Below the pieces are notes generated by a model. The model was given only the letters and a program-made list of their open reading frames with translations, had not been told where the DNA came from and searched no databases. The translations under genes were made by a program, and so were the position numbers. 64,000 nucleotides of DNA from the NCBI RefSeq assembly GCF_000002515.2, contig NC_006042.1:2418001-2482000 (forward strand), written 5' to 3'. The DNA comes from Kluyveromyces lactis (lineage: Eukaryota; Ascomycota; Saccharomycetes; Saccharomycetales; Saccharomycetaceae). Below are positions 20,401-30,753 of this stretch, piece by piece. Positions within the stretch are counted from its first letter, which is position 1; every line of letters begins with the position of its first letter.

Positions 20401-20839
20401 ATCTCTTTTAATGTCCAGATGACGTCTTAGAAAGATTTCTAATCCCTTTTGATGTCAATACGTCAATTTCAGCTGAAGATTTTACTGGTCTAAAAAGTGT
20501 TTTCTTTATAAGCAGCTGAGTCTCAGCTCTAATCCATGTTTATGGTCGTTCCAATCCATACTAAGTTCTTTTTAAATATGTACATCTTGGCTTTTCTGCA
20601 TAATCAGACTAGAGATTATTTTGGATTTTTGACAGCGATTACTGGTACTACTTTAAAGGAGGGTAACTCTATCGCATCTTGCAATGAAGTTTAGTGGAAG
20701 TAGCTTGGAACAGTTTGAGATTTGAATGGAATCATCGACCAGAGAGTAGCTGTTGTGTGACACAGGCCATGCGCATAACATTGAAGACGATATAAGCGAG
20801 TTTTTTGATGACTCAATTTGTGCAGAGTATTAAAATTCG
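20401..20839. other. Divergent promoter region RNA14/SAM37
   Basis: There are 439 bp between two divergent start codons. I see no repeat, RNA gene or confident factor site. Confidence 0.5.
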
Positions 20840-21745
20840 ATGAGTGGTTCGAAAGTTTTGCATTTATGGGGGCTCAATGGAGAGCCTTCTCTAGTTTCTC
20901 CAGAAAGTATTGCATTATGTTGGTTGTTGAAGGGGGGGTATGTTGCCAGTGGAACGGTCCAGGTAGTTTATTCGAATAACACAGATCTCTCGCCAACGGG
21001 TGAATTGCCTATATTGATTGATACTTCTGCTAAGATAACGGTTGGATTGTATTCGATCATTGAACACTTGGTTCATGACAATGATGTGAAGTTACTTTCC
21101 TCTGCATTGTTGCAGTTCATCTCTGAAGAATTGAAGACATGCACCATGTATCAGTTATATTTGAATCCAGTCAATTATAACGAATACACAAGTAAGATAT
21201 ATTCGTACCTATTGCATTGGCCGTTCTGGTATAACACTCCGTTGAGTGCTAGGAGCCGTGCCAGGGAATTATGTCGGGATATTATGGTTACAATCCCTGA
21301 AGATGAAGAAAATGAAAGCACAAGCAATCACCAAGATGAATTGAGTGAGAAAGCCACTGAATTAGCTCAATCTAAGGTATTTAAAATTACAAGAGATAGC
21401 AAAAGGCAGCAAACCAAGAAACTTCAAGAACTAAAGAATAACTCTAGGTTCACAACGAAACTGGACAACGTTCTTACAAATTGGGAAAGTGCAAGACAAT
21501 CTTTGGCATCAGCTGTATTACCTGCAGATTTAGTACTTGTAGCTCATTTAAAGGTACAGATGGCCTTACCTCAAGGTGACCTGTTAAGATCGCATTTAAG
21601 AAATCAATATCCTAGTCTTTACGATAAGGTTAACGAACTCATAGAGAAATATGATAACTCACCAGTACCAAACAGGGATCCAACGTTTAGCGAAAGTGGG
21701 AACGTGGTAACGTCAACATGCTATTTTTTGAGAACGTTTGTCTAG
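20840..21745 (+). CDS. SAM37: Mitochondrial SAM complex subunit Sam37 (Mas37)
   Basis: The product is 301 residues (S. cerevisiae Sam37 has 327). It is an outer-membrane-associated subunit of the sorting and assembly machinery that inserts beta-barrel proteins. The metaxin-like GST fold is recognisable: an N-terminal block HLWGLNGEPSLVSPESIALCW, then VVYSNNTDLSPTGELPIL, and a middle block with NYNEYTSKIYSYLLHWPFWYNTPL. These match S. cerevisiae Sam37 closely. The C-terminal part around RDPTFSESGNVV is also conserved. It lies divergent from RNA14 as in S. cerevisiae. Confidence 0.93.
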   Translation: MSGSKVLHLWGLNGEPSLVSPESIALCWLLKGGYVASGTVQVVYSNNTDLSPTGELPILIDTSAKITVGLYSIIEHLVHDNDVKLLSSALLQFISEELKTCTMYQLYLNPVNYNEYTSKIYSYLLHWPFWYNTPLSARSRARELCRDIMVTIPEDEENESTSNHQDELSEKATELAQSKVFKITRDSKRQQTKKLQELKNNSRFTTKLDNVLTNWESARQSLASAVLPADLVLVAHLKVQMALPQGDLLRSHLRNQYPSLYDKVNELIEKYDNSPVPNRDPTFSESGNVVTSTCYFLRTFV

Positions 21746-21807
21746 CGTATACATAAAATTAATGATTTTACAATTCGAACAGGTTAGCTTTTAGGAAACG
21801 CTCCTTT

Positions 21808-22191
21808 TCAATTTTTCTTGGGCTTCCTTAAGCCTTTATAAATAAAGTAATATACAACTGTACCATCATCATTAACAATCCCCAAGGTTAACCTTTTGAT
21901 CATGTCCGGAAGCCGGGAAAATATATGGTCCAAACTCTTCATCGAGAAACCACTATTTTTATATTGATGCATTAGTATAGGATAAACGTACTCTTTTCCG
22001 TCACTTGGTATATCCTCGCTGTTGCTAGCATCGGCATCATTATCATTATCATCATTGGTTAGTCTATGAGATGGCTTCCCACAAACTATTGGCACATCTT
22101 CGAAATTTATAATCTCCGTCTCCGTCCATAATTGCTGGTAGACTAAATTAGTGTAAACCACATCACAAAGCGCAGCATTCATGCTAACCAT
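21808..22191 (-). CDS. SEN15: tRNA splicing endonuclease subunit Sen15
   Basis: The frame is open to 22212 but begins there with GTG. The first ATG is at 22191 (127 residues, against 128 in S. cerevisiae), with a second at 22182. Sen15 is a structural subunit of the heterotetrameric endonuclease that removes tRNA introns, such as the one in the tRNA-Trp gene of this window. The C-terminal half with DDGTVVYYFIYKGLRKPKKN matches the endonuclease fold, and the middle carries an acidic low-complexity insert. The position between SAM37 and FET3 matches S. cerevisiae YMR059W. Confidence 0.85.
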   Translation of the reverse strand: MVSMNAALCDVVYTNLVYQQLWTETEIINFEDVPIVCGKPSHRLTNDDNDNDADASNSEDIPSDGKEYVYPILMHQYKNSGFSMKSLDHIFSRLPDMIKRLTLGIVNDDGTVVYYFIYKGLRKPKKN

Positions 22192-22509
22192 ATACAACCC
22201 TACAAAACACACTACCGTTCCTGGAGTATTGGTGGCTATCTAATTGCCATCCCATCAGAATCATCAGTGTGAACTCATCTCATCTTTTTGTCCGTTCACA
22301 CAGAAAAGCTCCCGAGTTGTATTTTTCCAGCTTCAAAGATGTATAAAAATGCATCAAACAATGTAGAAAACATCTGGAAATTTCAAACATCATTAATTCA
22401 AGTATTTAGAATAAAGGTGATTTGAATTGTGAGTCTCCTCTGCAAACTGTGACATTTGAAGTCTGTTTTTATATTGCAGTTGACTACTTAGCTCAATTAC
22501 TTTCGCAGA
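22192..22509. other. Divergent promoter region SEN15/PSG1
   Basis: There are 318 bp of AT-rich DNA. I see no distinctive element. Confidence 0.5.
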
Positions 22510-23676
22510 ATGATTTTAGCATCCTGGTTGGTCTTTTCGCTGTTATTCTTACTTGAATCTGCGCTAGGATACAGAAATGTGATCCAGCCAAAGCATACTA
22601 CTACCACATCAGAAACCCCAAAACCATGGATGCGTACCATTTATGGGACGCAGCCTGAAATTGTGACTCCTACTGTGATTGCTGGTGTGACTTTCGGGCA
22701 TCCACCAAAAGTTACTCCAGATCCATTGGAAGCCTGGGTTTCATTAAAGAAAGATGGTTCTCCACAGACCATAAAGCCCCAAATCAAGAACGGCCGTACA
22801 AAGAACCCATCACCTGATTATGGGACATACTTTAAGACTGCTTCAGTTACAACTTATTCCGAAGAACAGTTAATTGAGATGGGTATAGATCCTGAAGGTC
22901 CACATGAAGAGGAAGTACTTGCGGATGAGGACCTTACCTATTTATCATTGAACCCTGTTATCAGATGTACTCCTGACCGTTACTTTAACAAAGGTTTGGC
23001 TAAGGACGAAACTAGTGCACCATTCTGTACCCCAAAAGAAAACGCCGATTTGAAAGTTGATAAGACATATTTTGTGTCATGGTTCACTAGATTCTTCGAA
23101 AATGATGACGGTGTGAAGGAAGATGAAGTTCGTGTTCATTTATCATACGTCCAGGAGAAAGCTCATGATAAGGGATATGCCAAAAGAGAAATGAAGGCTA
23201 CGTTTTTCTCCAGTGAATGGTTGAAAAATCTTGACGGTATGTATCCTTTGGAAGTAAGGGAAGAGTGGCTACAGGGATCATATAATAAAAAGGTAGTTGT
23301 TTCTGTTCAGCCTAAGAGTGTTCCAGACGATGAATTCGATCCATTGGAACATGGTGTTGTAATCAACATTATCTTGGGTTCCAAAGTGTTCAAAACTACC
23401 AAAGAACAATTGGCCCTAGAGGATCAAGGTATTACTGACGATACTTGGTACTATGTTGCAATGACCATCCCAACAGCAGTATTATTTGCAGTTGTTTTCA
23501 TGTACTTCTTCGTACAACTTAATGCTAGATACAGAGATTTTAGCGATGTTAAAAGAGACGCATTGAATCAAAAACGTAGAGTCATTGGTAAGTTCAAAGA
23601 TATGAAAAAATACAAGAACATCAAGAATCACAAATATGACGAACTCCCTCTACACAAAAGTAGTAAACAAAGTTGA
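22510..23676 (+). CDS. PSG1: Golgi membrane protein Psg1-like (Pma1 stabilisation)
   Basis: The product is 388 residues, close to the S. cerevisiae YKL077W protein. It has an N-terminal signal peptide (ILASWLVFSLLFLLESALG), a T/P-rich luminal region, a folded luminal domain with two conserved cysteines, and one transmembrane helix at about residues 316-338 (YYVAMTIPTAVLFAVVFMYFFV). A basic, lysine-rich cytosolic tail follows. In S. cerevisiae the protein acts in the Golgi to stabilise the plasma-membrane proton ATPase Pma1. Assignment rests on topology, length and its place next to the YKL075C-like gene. Confidence 0.82.
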   Translation: MILASWLVFSLLFLLESALGYRNVIQPKHTTTTSETPKPWMRTIYGTQPEIVTPTVIAGVTFGHPPKVTPDPLEAWVSLKKDGSPQTIKPQIKNGRTKNPSPDYGTYFKTASVTTYSEEQLIEMGIDPEGPHEEEVLADEDLTYLSLNPVIRCTPDRYFNKGLAKDETSAPFCTPKENADLKVDKTYFVSWFTRFFENDDGVKEDEVRVHLSYVQEKAHDKGYAKREMKATFFSSEWLKNLDGMYPLEVREEWLQGSYNKKVVVSVQPKSVPDDEFDPLEHGVVINIILGSKVFKTTKEQLALEDQGITDDTWYYVAMTIPTAVLFAVVFMYFFVQLNARYRDFSDVKRDALNQKRRVIGKFKDMKKYKNIKNHKYDELPLHKSSKQS

Positions 23677-23941
23677 AAAGTAACGAACGAATATGTATTT
23701 ACTCTATATAAATTTTGTATAGCTAATATTTTATGTGCAGTTTGAACATTTAATAATCAAAATTGACATTAGTCACCAAAATGAAAAAGCTGTTAAGAAT
23801 AAGTTAAGAATAAGTTGAGAACGATGTAAACTAGCCCTTTAAACTTAACGAACTATAAAAGACAATCTTCAGTGCTTGAACTCATGAATATACAATAACA
23901 AATGCTATAAACCTATTCACCTGTAGAAGAAAAATATCTTT

Positions 23942-25060
23942 TCATATCCAATTCTCCTTGGCCGCTACTTCACAGATTTTTTCCAAAGTAGCTACTCGAG
24001 GATCAGGCTTTCTAGGCTCTTTGTCTAGTCCATCCTCAGGATCAATGACTTCGATATCAAGACTACTTGACTCATCCGGCAAATCCTCTATATAGTAAAA
24101 GAACGGTTCAAGAACAAACATTATTTTCCAAAAGTCAACTGAACCGCAGTTTGCGAACAGCACATCGATCAAACTAGGTAGATAAACCAGCTCAATATAC
24201 TCTTCCGCACAGCATACAAACTGATCCAATTGGTAATCCTGTTCCTCTACACTCAAAGTAGAGTACATCTCCGATAATAAAGTCAATTCTTTGCTTATGG
24301 TTTTTGGAATATCTTGTCTTGCCTTCCAAAGAAGCTTCTGAGCATTAGCTAATTTGACTTCCACATTATCATTATCTGAGCTCGATTTACTATCGAGCAT
24401 AAAGCCGGAATTCTCACTCTTTTCTATCAAGTCGTTGTATTCATTGTACAAAGAAATAATTTTCATCATAGGTTTGTACAACTGTTGACATACTTTTCTC
24501 TCTGATTTCGGTATGATAACCCTTTCCAGATAATGATTAATCAAGCCTTCCATGAAATTAGCCCATATAGAACTGTAGACGTAGTTTTCGTCATAAAGTG
24601 TCTCATCAAAATTCTTCTTGATATTCTCTCTCATCACATTTTCTAACAAAGTACAGAACAATTTTGGTTCTTTCTTGATATTTTTTGGCTCCACTTCTTC
24701 CTCATAATCCGAGCTATTCGGCTTACCATGTTTGTCCAACCAATAGTCTGGGCCGCCTCGTTGTGAGAGTGTTACTAGCAATAGAAATAGTTTTAATTTA
24801 TCCATTGGCCTGATCAATTTTAGTACTACATTATCAGAAATCTTCGAAACATCATGATTGATCTTTCTGTGAATGCATGATATGAATGAGTGTATGATAC
24901 GTGCTGTCCTCTGGCCATAATTGGTGCTTAAATACTCCATGGATGTTACAGTTTTATAATTTGTGTCTTGGAACCTCAAATCTCTAGTAAATTGAAACTT
25001 GTATCGCACTTGTTTGCGCGGCTTGCGAGTTGCGTGTGGCACACGAGCTTCTGCGGACAT
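23942..25060 (-). CDS. YKL075C-like protein of unknown function
   Basis: The frame extends to 25120 but starts there with GTG. The first ATG is at 25060 (372 residues, beginning MSAEARVPHA). The protein is mostly helical and has no signal peptide or membrane segment. It has a conserved-looking N-terminal half (RYKFQFTRDLRFQDTNY) and an acidic C-terminal region rich in D, E and S. By order (PSG1, this gene, then MUD2 after the FET3/BUB2 pair) it fits S. cerevisiae YKL075C, which has no established biochemical role. The assignment is by position, and I do not recognise a domain. Confidence 0.65.
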   Translation of the reverse strand: MSAEARVPHATRKPRKQVRYKFQFTRDLRFQDTNYKTVTSMEYLSTNYGQRTARIIHSFISCIHRKINHDVSKISDNVVLKLIRPMDKLKLFLLLVTLSQRGGPDYWLDKHGKPNSSDYEEEVEPKNIKKEPKLFCTLLENVMRENIKKNFDETLYDENYVYSSIWANFMEGLINHYLERVIIPKSERKVCQQLYKPMMKIISLYNEYNDLIEKSENSGFMLDSKSSSDNDNVEVKLANAQKLLWKARQDIPKTISKELTLLSEMYSTLSVEEQDYQLDQFVCCAEEYIELVYLPSLIDVLFANCGSVDFWKIMFVLEPFFYYIEDLPDESSSLDIEVIDPEDGLDKEPRKPDPRVATLEKICEVAAKENWI

Positions 25061-25629
25061 TATCACTATATCCTGTACGTTGTCGAGTTTCTGTAACTTG
25101 CTAAGGGTAAGGCCAGCCACTTGTCACCTTTACAAATTCCTTCAGTGAATGTTGATGTCTTCCAAGTTTTCAACACACTTTTGCAGTATCAAAAAGTGAA
25201 ATTTCAATAGTTTTGTAAAGGAAAAAACAAGATAAACCAATAATGACAAACCCACCGTTAGCATGTATGACAATACTGAAATTTTATACTGAAATATCCA
25301 AAAAGAGTTTATTGGATAGAAGATAAATCGTTTCAGGTTAATCAATGAACTACAGTTTTGTCTTAACAGTAATGTGAAATTTCATACACGGCAAGTTATT
25401 GTCAACGTGAGTGCACACTAAAACGGCTAAAAAGACGTAAAATAAAAAATACATTACAAAATAATCTACTAAAGATATAGGCTGAACTGCAGTTCAATGG
25501 CAAAGTTCTGAATTAATGATAGATCTATGGAATTTCCTTGTTTATTATATTTATAGGAAAAGTATAGGCACTGATCGAATGAATTGGGGGTTTGGAAGGA
25601 TAATATTAGTTCATTAAACGACATGAGGT
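25061..25629. other. Intergenic between the YKL075C-like gene and FET3
   Basis: This holds the upstream region of the YKL075C-like gene and the FET3 3' region. A 67-codon minus-strand frame at 25142-25345 is hydrophobic but without support. Confidence 0.5.
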
Positions 25630-27525
25630 TTACTCAATGTTTTTAGATGTTCTGGAAGAATCTTCATCCGAGTTGATATCAGAAACGTCGACCTTTTCGA
25701 CGGCATCTGGATCCATACCTAAGTCTCTGATTATTTCTTCTTCTGACTTCTTAACACCCATCAAACCGTAGGTTGATAGGGAAATTAAACCAAGAACACC
25801 TGCTAGACAGGAAAAGGTCATAGCAACAATACCCTTAGCAGTGAAACCATCTGGAATGTTAGCCACTTGAACGTTTTGACCGACTAGATCCAAGAAATCG
25901 TTAGTGTTTCCTGCAGCGTTACCTTCCCAAGAAAGACCGACATTTTCGCAGACTTGCTTGTGGTTATCAGTCAATTGTTGGGATTCAGTGTTTTGCATTT
26001 CTTCTGGTGCTTCAATCAACAACAATGCAAGACCTTGCTTCAAATGCCATTCAATGTGACAATGGAAGAACCAAACACCTGGATTGTCGGCTTTGAAACG
26101 CAAGACTATACTGGATTGTGGATTCACGTAAACGGTATCTCTCATCATTGGGTAATCTGGGAAAGGATTGTGGTCTTCTGGATCGAATGGATGAGGTCCT
26201 TCACCAATTGCATCATCGTAACCACGTTCTCTGTCAACCAATTGGAAAATGTGACCGTGTAAATGGAAAGGATGCTTACCAGTATCGTTGTTATTCAAGA
26301 CAATTTCAATAATTTCATCCTTTTTCAAGACGAAAGCATTTGTGTTGGTACCATAAACCAATGGATTTAGTGCATCTTTACCAGCCGACAAAGCAGTCAT
26401 CAATGTTGGGACCTTTGGAGCAGTGAAAGTCAAATTATTGAAGAAAGCGTAATTGACACCATTTTTCAAGTTATCCATGACCACATCAACGGTAATAGTA
26501 TAATCAGGGTCTTCATACAATTCGACTTTATCCAATGGGGTCAAATAGAAATCATCCAAGAAATCATCTATGCTGTCTACATAGCTTTGTTCAGGCTTTT
26601 CTCCATCCTTGTCGTACATCATGTAAGAAGTAGCGTTCAACATCAAATCGTTAGGAATAACGTCTAACATGGTATCATCAAACTTCTGCATGATAGCATA
26701 GTTTTTAGAAGTGTCATTCTTAGTGTGAATCAAAACGGAGTAACGTTGTGCCACAGTGATGTAAAGCATAGAAGTTGTGTTTTTTTCAACGTAAACACCA
26801 TCAACTTCAACGACAGTCATATCATGGTCCTCAATCCAAAAGTATTGTGAGACGAATCCACCAGTATTGACAATTCTCAAGAGATATGTAGTATCTGGTT
26901 CGACATTCCAGGTCATGTTTCTAGTGTTGTTAATGATCAAATTCTGAGGAATTGGTTCGGCACCAGTTGGGTTGTAAACGTTCATGAATTTGCGGTCAAG
27001 GGTATCGACATTGTCATAATACCATTCGGCAAGTTGCACAACGACTTCTTCGTCATAATCAAATGGCAAAGAATCCTCAGGCTCAACAACAAGAGTACCC
27101 TTCATACCGTCCTGGTATTGACCACCAGTGTGGGAATGGTACCAGTAAGTACCGTCGTTATCATCGATGGTGAAATTGTACAACATGGTGTCACCAGGAG
27201 CAATAGGACACTGGGTAATCATTTCTGGCCCATCCATCATGTTAGTTCCGTTCTGGGACAAACCATGGAAATGTAGGGATGTGTTTCTATCATCGAATCC
27301 ATTTGTCAAATACACTTGAATACGGTCACCTCTCTTGACCTTTAGGTCAGGCCATGGAAATTCACCATTACAAGTGATAACTGGTCTCTCGAAATTACCA
27401 TCGACGTTATAGTTACCCCAACCAGTGGTCCAGTTGAAGGTATGAGTGGCAGCTTGAGCAACAGTAGCCCAACTCCACAAAGCCACTAGCAACGATGGCA
27501 GGAAGTGATGAGTCGATACCTTCAT
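25630..27525 (-). CDS. FET3: Multicopper ferroxidase Fet3
   Basis: The product is 631 residues (S. cerevisiae Fet3 has 636). A signal peptide covers about residues 1-25. All copper ligands are in place: HFHGLSQNG and WYHSHTGGQYQDG near the N-terminus, and HPFHLHGHIFQLVDR and FFHCHIEWHLKQGLALLLIE near the C-terminus. There are many N-glycosylation sequons. One transmembrane helix (about residues 565-592) and an acidic cytosolic tail complete the protein. Fet3 oxidises Fe(II) at the cell surface and passes Fe(III) to the permease Ftr1. No FTR1 is next to it here. Strong codon bias points to high expression when iron is low. It follows SEN15 in the S. cerevisiae order. Confidence 0.96.
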   Translation of the reverse strand: MKVSTHHFLPSLLVALWSWATVAQAATHTFNWTTGWGNYNVDGNFERPVITCNGEFPWPDLKVKRGDRIQVYLTNGFDDRNTSLHFHGLSQNGTNMMDGPEMITQCPIAPGDTMLYNFTIDDNDGTYWYHSHTGGQYQDGMKGTLVVEPEDSLPFDYDEEVVVQLAEWYYDNVDTLDRKFMNVYNPTGAEPIPQNLIINNTRNMTWNVEPDTTYLLRIVNTGGFVSQYFWIEDHDMTVVEVDGVYVEKNTTSMLYITVAQRYSVLIHTKNDTSKNYAIMQKFDDTMLDVIPNDLMLNATSYMMYDKDGEKPEQSYVDSIDDFLDDFYLTPLDKVELYEDPDYTITVDVVMDNLKNGVNYAFFNNLTFTAPKVPTLMTALSAGKDALNPLVYGTNTNAFVLKKDEIIEIVLNNNDTGKHPFHLHGHIFQLVDRERGYDDAIGEGPHPFDPEDHNPFPDYPMMRDTVYVNPQSSIVLRFKADNPGVWFFHCHIEWHLKQGLALLLIEAPEEMQNTESQQLTDNHKQVCENVGLSWEGNAAGNTNDFLDLVGQNVQVANIPDGFTAKGIVAMTFSCLAGVLGLISLSTYGLMGVKKSEEEIIRDLGMDPDAVEKVDVSDINSDEDSSRTSKNIE

Positions 27526-29841
27526 GTCTTTATACTTCCTTTTTTCTTCTTTTTGTTCTTAAAGAAAACCAATGAGACTTAAAGATATGCGATGAGATGG
27601 TTAACGCAGATATTGCAAATAAGAAAGAACCCTGAAGACAGATAACAAAAATCTCAACTGAGCAATATACACCTCGTGCAGAGGCCTAATGACAACATTG
27701 AGAACATTTTACTGAAATTACCATTGTATATATACATTAATATACACATTCTCACACGATAGAACCAACCAGTGATAAAAGAAAGAAAAAAATCCATCTC
27801 AAACCTCTGTACAAAAGCCCACTACCGACCGCGCCGAACCTACTGCAATATGAAGAAACGAGATATCACCCTCATGCACACTACAATACCCTCTGCCTCT
27901 ACTTCTTTGTGTTTTTCCTCCCTCCCGAACTAAACCAGTCTCTCTAAACTGTCAAATGGTTATGCCTGGTATTGAAAAGCACACCTGCAAATAGATAGTA
28001 ATATGGAATTAAAAAAAAAAAATCTTGAGGAAACTAGAACCAAAATACCTAGGTAGTGCCACAATACTAAGTCAAAAATTAAACAATTCGGGGTGTACAA
28101 TTCAAGATAATAACCTAATTAGCGGAAGTAAAAACTGCGTAAAGAAAGAGCAAGGTAATAATACACTTACTACGAGGACTTAAAGGGGAAAAACAACTGA
28201 TAAACATGGAAAGAGTTAGTCGACCAAACAGAACGTCCGCTTTCCTGCTTTCCTTTCTGAGCCAAGAAACTGCCATTCCTATTTTTTTTTCTTATGTACT
28301 TGTTTCACTACGCTTTTATGAGAATTAAACAAAGATGAAGAAGGAAAAAAAAAAAAAAAAGGTCAACTGTAGCTTGCCTAGTGGTAGCTGTGAGTGTTGA
28401 AATTGGAATTGGAATTATGATTGTATTGAAATGGGAAAAAATTGAGATGGTGGGAGAGTAAACATCAGGGCCCAACTGTTTGAATGGGAAAAAGAAAAAA
28501 AAGAAAAAAACGGAAGTGCTCTACTTCTTGATAATAAGTTTCCAGGGTTTTTTGTAATGGTAGTTGCTACACCCACCCCCGCCGGGGTTTTCGAGCGATA
28601 AAGTTTCAGCCAATTCTTTCCTGCCAGTTTACATTCTTTTTCTTCATTTTATTTTTTCCTTCCTTCTATAATTTCTTATTCAGTTCAATGGAATCGGAAA
28701 AAAATATACAGGCTCGAATGAGAAAGGTTTTTGGGCCCAGGCCCAAAAATCAAGGCCCCGAATAGTCTCCATACATTGCCAAGAAAGTTTTTCAGTTTTT
28801 AGCTTTTCTAAATAACTACAAGATAAGGCGCAGTATATTGAGAATTGGATTTTTTTCATCAATGCTAATAGCGGATCACTTCTCCACCGTTCTTGTTCCG
28901 TAGGTGGAGGAGAGCCTTTAGGGTGAGAAGCGGATGAGGAAAGGGTATCCGTAACGGCCCCATGTCACTGAACGTGCCAGAAGCCCTTTGTGAGCGAGCA
29001 CCAAGATTTGTCAGTTTTGAATCTTGGCAAACGAGTAAATCATGCTCGATTCCGGGCCTTTTGCGTTGTCATTCTTCTTGAGTAGGTAATCGGTACACAT
29101 AGAAGTGTGCTATATCTAATCTATCAACGATGCCAAGTTTATCTATGGCTGCACTTGGGCCGAACGCCCAGTACTGAACGTAGGATACTTGCCAATTTTC
29201 GCTTTTTCAATTTATTTTTTTATTTCATTACGAATGAGAAATACATTATTGCACCCAGGGAAATTTCATGGAATGGTCAGTTTTCTACTGTAGGTCGAAA
29301 CTGCAACTCTCAAACTTGCTGTAATTACTCTATTTTCTATACTCTATATCGTAATGATGTTCCTATTTACCAGCGTTCTTTTTCTTTTTTGATAATTTTC
29401 ATACAAACACTTTTTTTCCACCATTTTTGAATTGATATCGAGTTATGTACAATTTGAACGAGTCAGTCTAGGTGTTTAATCCAGAACCGTGAAAAAAACA
29501 GGGTGCCATTTTATGATTATGTGTATATATGCATGCGTATGTGAATCTTTTTGTCTCTAACACCGATAATATAGTCTTGGCTAGTTTTCTGTTCAGACGG
29601 TATTCTGAAAGCTACATCTGCTTCGACCTTCTTAACAAAATCCCGATCCACGTGATCGAATTATTTGTCACACCGGGTAATTAACATATCTTGGTTAGCC
29701 TTTGTTTACCATTTATGCGAAATATGGATCTGATCCAATGCATAATATCATCCATATGTCTAAAAGGTGCATATATTTTAGAATAAGTGGTAATAACGCC
29801 AGTTACTGGCCAGTACTCTAGCAATTGTCGACGATATCGAA
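27526..29841. other. 2.3-kb intergenic region between FET3 and BUB2
   Basis: No protein gene is supported. AAC1, between FET3 and BUB2 in S. cerevisiae, is not here. Contents: A/G-rich tracts (28008-28023, 28343-28360, 28488-28510), an Aft-like iron-response motif TACACCCA at 28568-28575, a C-rich/G-rich palindromic patch near 28574-28588, a 22-bp hairpin at 28728-28749, a GC-richer structured stretch at about 28861-29190, and a second Aft-like TGCACCCA at 29250-29257. Both Aft-like sites are more than 1 kb from the FET3 start, so their role is uncertain. Confidence 0.5.
28728..28749. repeat. GC-capped inverted repeat
   Basis: Ten-base arms TTTTTGGGCC and GGCCCAAAAA are separated by two bases. 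The sequence lies far from any stop codon. It could be a factor site or an RNA hairpin. Confidence 0.8.
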
Positions 29842-30753
29842 ATGTCGATTGAAAAATTCATCTCTCAGCCACCGCTCATAGTTCATTCTTCGCTTTCTCA
29901 ACTGCGATACCTCGTGTTATCAGAAGGGTTGTCCGATGAAGATCATCAACGTACAAGATCTCACGTTTGGTCCATCCTCTCCCGAGCATCGCTGGAAAAA
30001 TGTACTCAGGAATACCTGCGGCTAGTACAATTAGGCGCACCACCATCGAATTGGATCTCTAAGATTAAAAATGATACTTTCAGAACGCTATCCACAGATG
30101 AAAAATTTAGGAATAAGGTCACTGAATCGCAACTAATTAGAGTCCTATCTTGTTTCGCATGGGATGTTCTTGATAGTAACCAAACACATGAACTTCCAGG
30201 TCTTTCCCCTTATGTGCAGGGTATGAATGTGCTGCTGGCACCCTTTCTATACGTTTGCCCGACCGAACCTATTGCATATAAACTGTTCCATTCGCTTTGC
30301 TTCCAAATGATACCCACTTATTTGAACCAGTCTTTATCCGGCGTTCATGTAGCAGCCAAGTTATTGGATAAATGCTTAAAGATCATTGACCCTAAACTGA
30401 GTAAATTTCTAACAGATAATTTATTGACAGCAGAGATATTTGGCATTCCCTCAATATTGACTTTGTCCGCCTGTAATAAACCACTGGATCAGGTTATTAA
30501 ACTATGGGATTTCATGTTCGCTTATGGATTTCATATGAATATCCTTTTCATTGTGGCTCAGTTAGTCATAAATAGACAGGCTATTATGGTTTCTTCCTCT
30601 CCTATGAACCTTTTACGTGAGACACCGTCTATCAATGCAGATGAAATCATCACCCTAGGAGTTGGTTTTCTAGCAAAACTACCTGATACGTTGTATACAA
30701 ATTTGGTAGATCATCTTACGGATGAATCAATTACAATGTCTAACCATCTATAA
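29842..30753 (+). CDS. BUB2: Mitotic exit network GTPase-activating protein Bub2
   Basis: The product is 303 residues (S. cerevisiae Bub2 has 306). It is a TBC-domain protein. With Bfa1 it forms the two-part GAP for Tem1 at the spindle pole body and holds cells in mitosis until the spindle is positioned. TBC signatures are visible: RSHVWSILSR near residues 37-46 holding the finger arginine, and LSPYVQGMNVLLAPFLYV near 121-138 holding the finger glutamine. The last six bases overlap the end of MUD2 on the other strand. Confidence 0.95.
   Translation: MSIEKFISQPPLIVHSSLSQLRYLVLSEGLSDEDHQRTRSHVWSILSRASLEKCTQEYLRLVQLGAPPSNWISKIKNDTFRTLSTDEKFRNKVTESQLIRVLSCFAWDVLDSNQTHELPGLSPYVQGMNVLLAPFLYVCPTEPIAYKLFHSLCFQMIPTYLNQSLSGVHVAAKLLDKCLKIIDPKLSKFLTDNLLTAEIFGIPSILTLSACNKPLDQVIKLWDFMFAYGFHMNILFIVAQLVINRQAIMVSSSPMNLLRETPSINADEIITLGVGFLAKLPDTLYTNLVDHLTDESITMSNHL

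Noticed and set aside
28861-29190. The GC-richer segment as U5 snRNA or a tRNA-like gene (GGCCTTTTGCG; CTCGATTCC)
   Set aside because: The loop does not match the invariant U5 loop, no Sm site is visible, and the A box and cloverleaf are missing.
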